From Patiria miniata (lineage: Eukaryota > Echinodermata > Asteroidea > Valvatida > Asterinidae), in contig NW_024037056.1 in the NCBI RefSeq assembly GCF_015706575.1, positions 4,302,109 to 4,366,108 of the forward strand: a stretch of DNA of 64,000 nt, given 5' to 3'. Below, one piece after another: positions 42,701 through 48,700 of this stretch; the stretch's first letter is position 1; each line of letters starts with the position of its first letter. The translations under genes and the position numbers were made by a program. The notes beneath the pieces were generated by a model. It saw nothing but the letters and a program-made list of their open reading frames with translations. It was not told the origin of the DNA and searched no databases.

Positions 42701-45700
42701 GAATGTATTTTTTTCCCCTAAAAATTCAGTAACATGTACCGGTACCTGTATCCTTTCCATAGAAAAAGGCGAGTGGTTTTCATTAACTTGCCGTGTTGGC
42801 ACTGTTAGTCAGGTCGGCGTCTAATAACTGGGTTTGTAGGGGGGGGAATACATCTGTAACATGTACTGAATCCTTTGCTTAGAAAAAAGGTACAGTTAGT
42901 CAGGTCGGCGTCTAATCATTATCTAGGGCTCCCAATGCATTGCATCAATATTTAATCCTAAAGCAATGACGATTCCGTTTTTCCAATGGGGAAATTGGAC
43001 ATGCCTTATTGCTCCTGGGTATTTTATCACCGTGCTCAGTGTTGCTGTCATTTTTTATTTCCAAAAGTGCCCTAAATAAAACTGGGGGGGGGGGGGGGGG
43101 GGAAACGGCTCCATTAGCTTGAGCTGTCAAGGAACGTACGGAATCACCAAAAAAATGAACAGGGTGAGTTGGCATGTGCCTGCCTGAATATTGACAAGTT
43201 GCCCCAGATGGCAAGCCCTTAAACTCACACAGACTATAGGCCTATCCATGCCTGTCAAAATATGGTTAATATGGGGAGAAAGTACTATTATAGAAATATT
43301 TTGCAGAGACCTTTGGCTTAATGAAATTGCATGTACATGTATACGCATGCATTATGTGGATTGGATTTTTGTGAAATTGTTTTTTTACTAAAGTTACTGT
43401 ATGTGCTGTATCTGATATTCCGAAGTGCAGGACAGTTGTGAATGTTTATCACATTCAGAACCATTTGGGTGAATGAAAAAAAAAATCAGACAATGTCCTT
43501 CACTGTATAATGAGCAAAATCAGTGGACTATCCACAGAAATGTAAATTAATGTATTCATGAGTTCTACTAAAAAAACACAAAGAATTTATATGTAATCCC
43601 TCCCCCTCCCCCTCCCCCAATTTAACATACTGTACAGGTGTAACTCATTAAATAGAGTCAGTACATCCTTTTGGGGTGGTTGTTTGATGGATGTCAGTCT
43701 TGTCAGACAGAAACATCAAACAGCCCCACACACAATCCAGCCCTCCAGCGCTTTGCACTTACAGTGTACAGTCTTTCTGAAACAGCCATAAGGCAGTGGG
43801 GATTAAGAGGATTAGGGTCTAATCCCCTGGTGATCATTAGAAGGGATTAAGGCTGATTGCCAGCACTTTAATAAATAAAGAAATAAACCTGGCCGTTGTC
43901 CTCTTCAGTCAATCAATCAATTAAATAAACTATTGACGGCAATTAAGGCAAGTGCTGTGTAGCCTGGAGTAATACACACATTAGTACAGCTGTGCAGATT
44001 CCTATTGTACATGTGTACAAGTATGGTAAACTGTTTATTAGTGGAGTGCTGGAAATTTCAGCGGGGTGGTTTGTGGCTTCATGTTTTTTGCAATGCATAT
44101 CAGTTGGAAATGTGACCCCACAATTGTGTTATGTCAACAATTGGGACTTGGGGTAAACTGTTGCAAAACATGTCATGAAAACATGTTGGGTCAAGTCCTT
44201 CCGAGTTGGTACAACTACAACATGTGCATAATTGTACATGTACAAGGAAATAAAGTTTAGAAAAATAAGTGTGAACCTAAATATAACGTTCCATAAATTG
44301 TTCTTTTTAAATTAAAAACAATAATTTCAATGCCAAAATGAACTTCATTTTGTTGAGGAAACATCCTAAAACCAACCCGACATCACATTTAGAAATGTGT
44401 TTAAGCTCTTATCTGTTGCATTTTTGTAAAGGAGTTTCTAATTTTAACATGACATTTGATACAAAGCCTAGAATCTTGCATGCATTATTTTTTTATTCTT
44501 TTTCCTTATCATTCGTTCCAAAATTCAGAATGCAAACAACTGAGAAATACAACAAATATTGACACAGCCACGGTTATCTGGTGGGGCAAGCCATTCAAAT
44601 TTGATTTACAAGTTCAAAGTTCTTCCCGGAAAAAAAGTTACAAAATATCTCCGACATTCGCTGAACATTAGGAAATTAAAAAAAAAATTGGAATCAAAAC
44701 GTGGAAATGGCGATGTCGTTTTTGCAGCCTTGTCGTAATTTGATTTAAAAGTTCTTGCGGGGTGATCGAGTGCGGAAGATTTAATTTGTCGGCGCTTCGA
44801 TCTTCACATTATTTAAATGGAAAAGTGTGAGTGGGAAAATAGGGGAAAACAACATGGAATGACAATGGCGTCAGACATTACATTGCACTGCTCAATTTGA
44901 TTTGAAAACGCAGCAGGAAACGGAATTGGAAACTTGTGCAAAGCGTTCACTGTTATCATTGCATTAAGTTAATGTGAGAAGCAATCCATTGATACATGTA
45001 CCGTAGTTCACTATTTGGACTCCAGTCTAAAAGTACATGTTTGTTTCGAAAAAGATCATTAAATTTGAGATATCATTTTTTGGGTGTTTTTTTTTCAATT
45101 AAATAAAAAGGAGGGGGCCTAAAAAGGAAGCAGGTGGGGATGTTAAACATGAATTTTCATTTTGCCTTAGTACATCTTAGTAGATAATACATCACGGAGT
45201 AAATACAGTGTATTACAATGTAATACAAACTTGTGCTAACATGGCTAATGGTACATGCATTTGACCATTATTTGACACAAGTTCTCATTTCATAGAGTTT
45301 CATGTACATGTATATATGCTTTTCATGCTGATCCCCTCTGGTGTTTGGCAGGGTGCCATCCTACTCTGAATTGATCCTAGAGGTCAAACTCTTTGTCCTT
45401 GTAACTTTGCATGACAACAGGTGGACCAAAGTTCAAGCTGTGTCAGTCACAGATCTTTGCTTTTCATTCAGGACTCGATGTAGACTGGGGGCGTGTCCTT
45501 GTGAATGAGGAAAAGGCAACTGTCTGGAACTTATCATTGCTTGAAATTGGTTGGTATATGCCTCATATTCCACCTACATGCTCATACCAACACTAGTCCG
45601 AGTACCCAGAGATGCCAACCATTACTCTTTTGGAAATTCCAGCTGTCCTATACGCCAACATTGTGGTTACTCTGAAAAATACTATGGTTACTCTTAAACT

Positions 45701-48700
45701 TGACTGTTGTCTTATTTATACATTAGCTTTACTCTTTACAGGAAGAATCATTACTATTTTGTAGTCTGTAAAGTTGGCATCTCTGAATACCATACATTCA
45801 CGTGTGCAGAGCCGTAACGGTCGAACGTCTGATAGCCAGCCAGTGGGAGTAGACTTTAAAAACCGTGACGTCATTTCGATCAGAAATGTGGACTAAGCTG
45901 TTGATTGATCAATTAAAATGCCATGTTTTTGTAATACAACGGGTTACGGAAGTCACATGGAAGGTGCCCGCTGAATGGTCAGAATCTCGAGGTCAAGACA
46001 CAGTCTTGTTTTGCAATTAATTAATCGCCGAATCTGCAAGCACACAGTAATATTCCACAGACTACATGTACATACACCAACGCAAGTCACTGAAACAAGC
46101 AACACATAGGAGACCCCCCCCAAAAAAAATACCTATACTAGTTCCTGAACCATAAGAAACTACATGTACTGTGCCTGTTACTCCCTAAAACACCCAGATC
46201 ACCCTGCTTGTTAATCCTTGTACCACCCATGCCCCAAATTTCTTGGAATCATCAGGAAATGATACATTGTAACACAATGTAATAATGTGTCAATGGGTTA
46301 TTGTATGCCAATGACAACCCTCAGAATCTGAGAACCCCCCCCCCCTCCAATTTCAATGGCACCTTAGAGTTATGAGACACATGTTTTATCTAATATCGTT
46401 CATAAAATCACTGTGTATTGATGAAACTGGTAAAGTACCGATTGTTTGTGAAGTGTTGAACCTGGGAACATTGGAAGCTGCACCTCACTGGTCACGCCAC
46501 AAAACATTCCCATTAGGCCCCAAAAAATCTCCGGTTTCTGGTATGGAGCTTGCCCCCAAAGTGGTGCGGTGACGCAGCTTTTTTTAATTTACCAGAAACC
46601 GGAGGGTTTTTTTGGGGGGGGGGGCCTTACTACTAGACTTTTAAATTATGATAGAGTTTTGTCTTTTGTGCACCAGGTATTGAATGGACACTGAAATGAA
46701 TGGATACCAACATTTCATGGCAGTGACTGTGCCGCACCTTTGTATGAGACCAGACTGTATTTGTGTAAACTATCGCAGTTTATTATTTTCTCTGGATGAT
46801 CTGGCACACATGACCTACATAAAGAGAAGTTTCGCTGAATTCTCAACACAATGGGGCCATTCATGGCAAATCAGACCATTGGCATCAACAGGGCTAATCA
46901 CAACAGGACAAGTGCACTGCAGACATAACCTTGAGTGCATATAATGACACGCTCAAAACATTCCTCAGTGGATGTGCTGTACTAGAGTTTTATGGAAGTG
47001 TGGAAATTCACATATGATGAGGATTTATCACATGCCAATTGCCATGTAGTGTGTGATCATATAGCTAGGGTGTGATGCAGGAAGTATGGAGATTATAAAC
47101 ACTTGATTCACCATGAACTGCAATGTGTAATCAGGGCAATGACCTCGCGTAGGGAAATTCAAGCCTTTCAACTCAAGCCAGTCAGACACAAGCAAAGACA
47201 AGTGCGCTATCTTCCACTTCCATAATATTTTGTAGGTATTGAGGAATATACATGTGGTCCTTTTCGCACTATCCAAATGTCCATGTTGGACCAGCGGCGC
47301 ACCCCCAGGGTTTGACCTTGTTGATACCGGTGCAAGTGGCGCCACCAACATCAAAACAGCCCCCCCCCCAAAAAAAAAAAAAAAATTTAAAATTCTGCGG
47401 CCAAAAATTGGGGGGGGGGGATTTTTTTGAACAATTTTCAACTTCTAAACAATTTGGAAAAAAAATTGTGAGCCCCCCCCCCCCCCAACCAAATCCTAGG
47501 TGCGCACCACTGTGTTGGACCTTGGTCCAACCGCAAAATTTTGGGAACCTGTGTCACACGGTATGTCACACTTGCAGTTTAATTAATAGCAAGAATCTAC
47601 TGTAATGGCTCCCTATGTATGGTCCAGCGCTTTTGTACAATTCAGCTCTGATCAGGACTATAGGTTGAGAGGCTCTCCCTGAGTAGAAAATCCCAAATTT
47701 ATGACCGATCCATATGTACACACCCGTGGAAGTGTGAACAGTGTGTCTTGTCGACCCGTGTTTGATTGGACCGGTTCTTGCATTTGATTTCTACACGGGC
47801 ATGACATCTGGCTTGCTGTGTGAACACCATTAAGATGCAGGCCAGTTGAGGCATGGTTGAGGGTTACCAGCACATGATCACACACACTGCACAGTCACAG
47901 ACCACAAACCAAACTATTTCTCCAAATTTTTCCACAACCCTCCAAGCCACAAAATAATGAGTTTGAGGTTTAGAGAGTTAGATTTAGAGAGTTGTCCTGA
48001 TATTTTTGCACATTTCACAAAGCTTTTCTCGTTACGACCAAAATGATACAACTTTTACAAGTTAGTTACATGCATCATGGAGGTAGAAAATTCAACAAAA
48101 TTTGCCGGCTTTTTTTGTTTATGATCGAAAGAATTTTATAATAAACAAGACCTTTTTTGGCAAGATTACCATATGCGAAGTTCCCTAATTTTCCTCTGTA
48201 TTGACTAACAAGCCCTCAGATAGCAATTTCATGTCATCAAAGTCAATTTGAGCAGTGAGAAAATACAAGCATTTTCTTAGAAAACACTTTGCATTTTTCA
48301 GTCCACTCTCATAGGGTTTGTACACAGAGTGTTGAGTGAACTTCGTAAATGGAAATCTTTCCCCCTTTTTTTTCAAAGTCAAAAGACAGTGGTACAGAAA
48401 CAAACATCTAGGGGACACACAATCATGCAGAGCTGGTAAGAAACACACAGTTCAAATTGCATTTTGACTGTTTCAAATCATAGAGCAAGGAACAGTTATG
48501 TACAACCATGGAGGAAGGAATTAGTTTAAAGGGAATATACAACATTTGCAAACATCGAAAAAAAAAACTACCAAGTTTTTGCGAAATACCTTAATAGGAT
48601 GTTGGTAAATGACAGCCTGAAGCATCCTGTAAAATTATGGCACCTTGTATACTGTCATTTTCAAGAAAAGTTGTATTTTTGTATCAATTTCCAACGCTGA

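Noticed and set aside
45411-45596. Open frame of 61 codons in RASA intron 1
   Set aside because: No recognisable family, no supporting splice context and ordinary length for chance in this composition.
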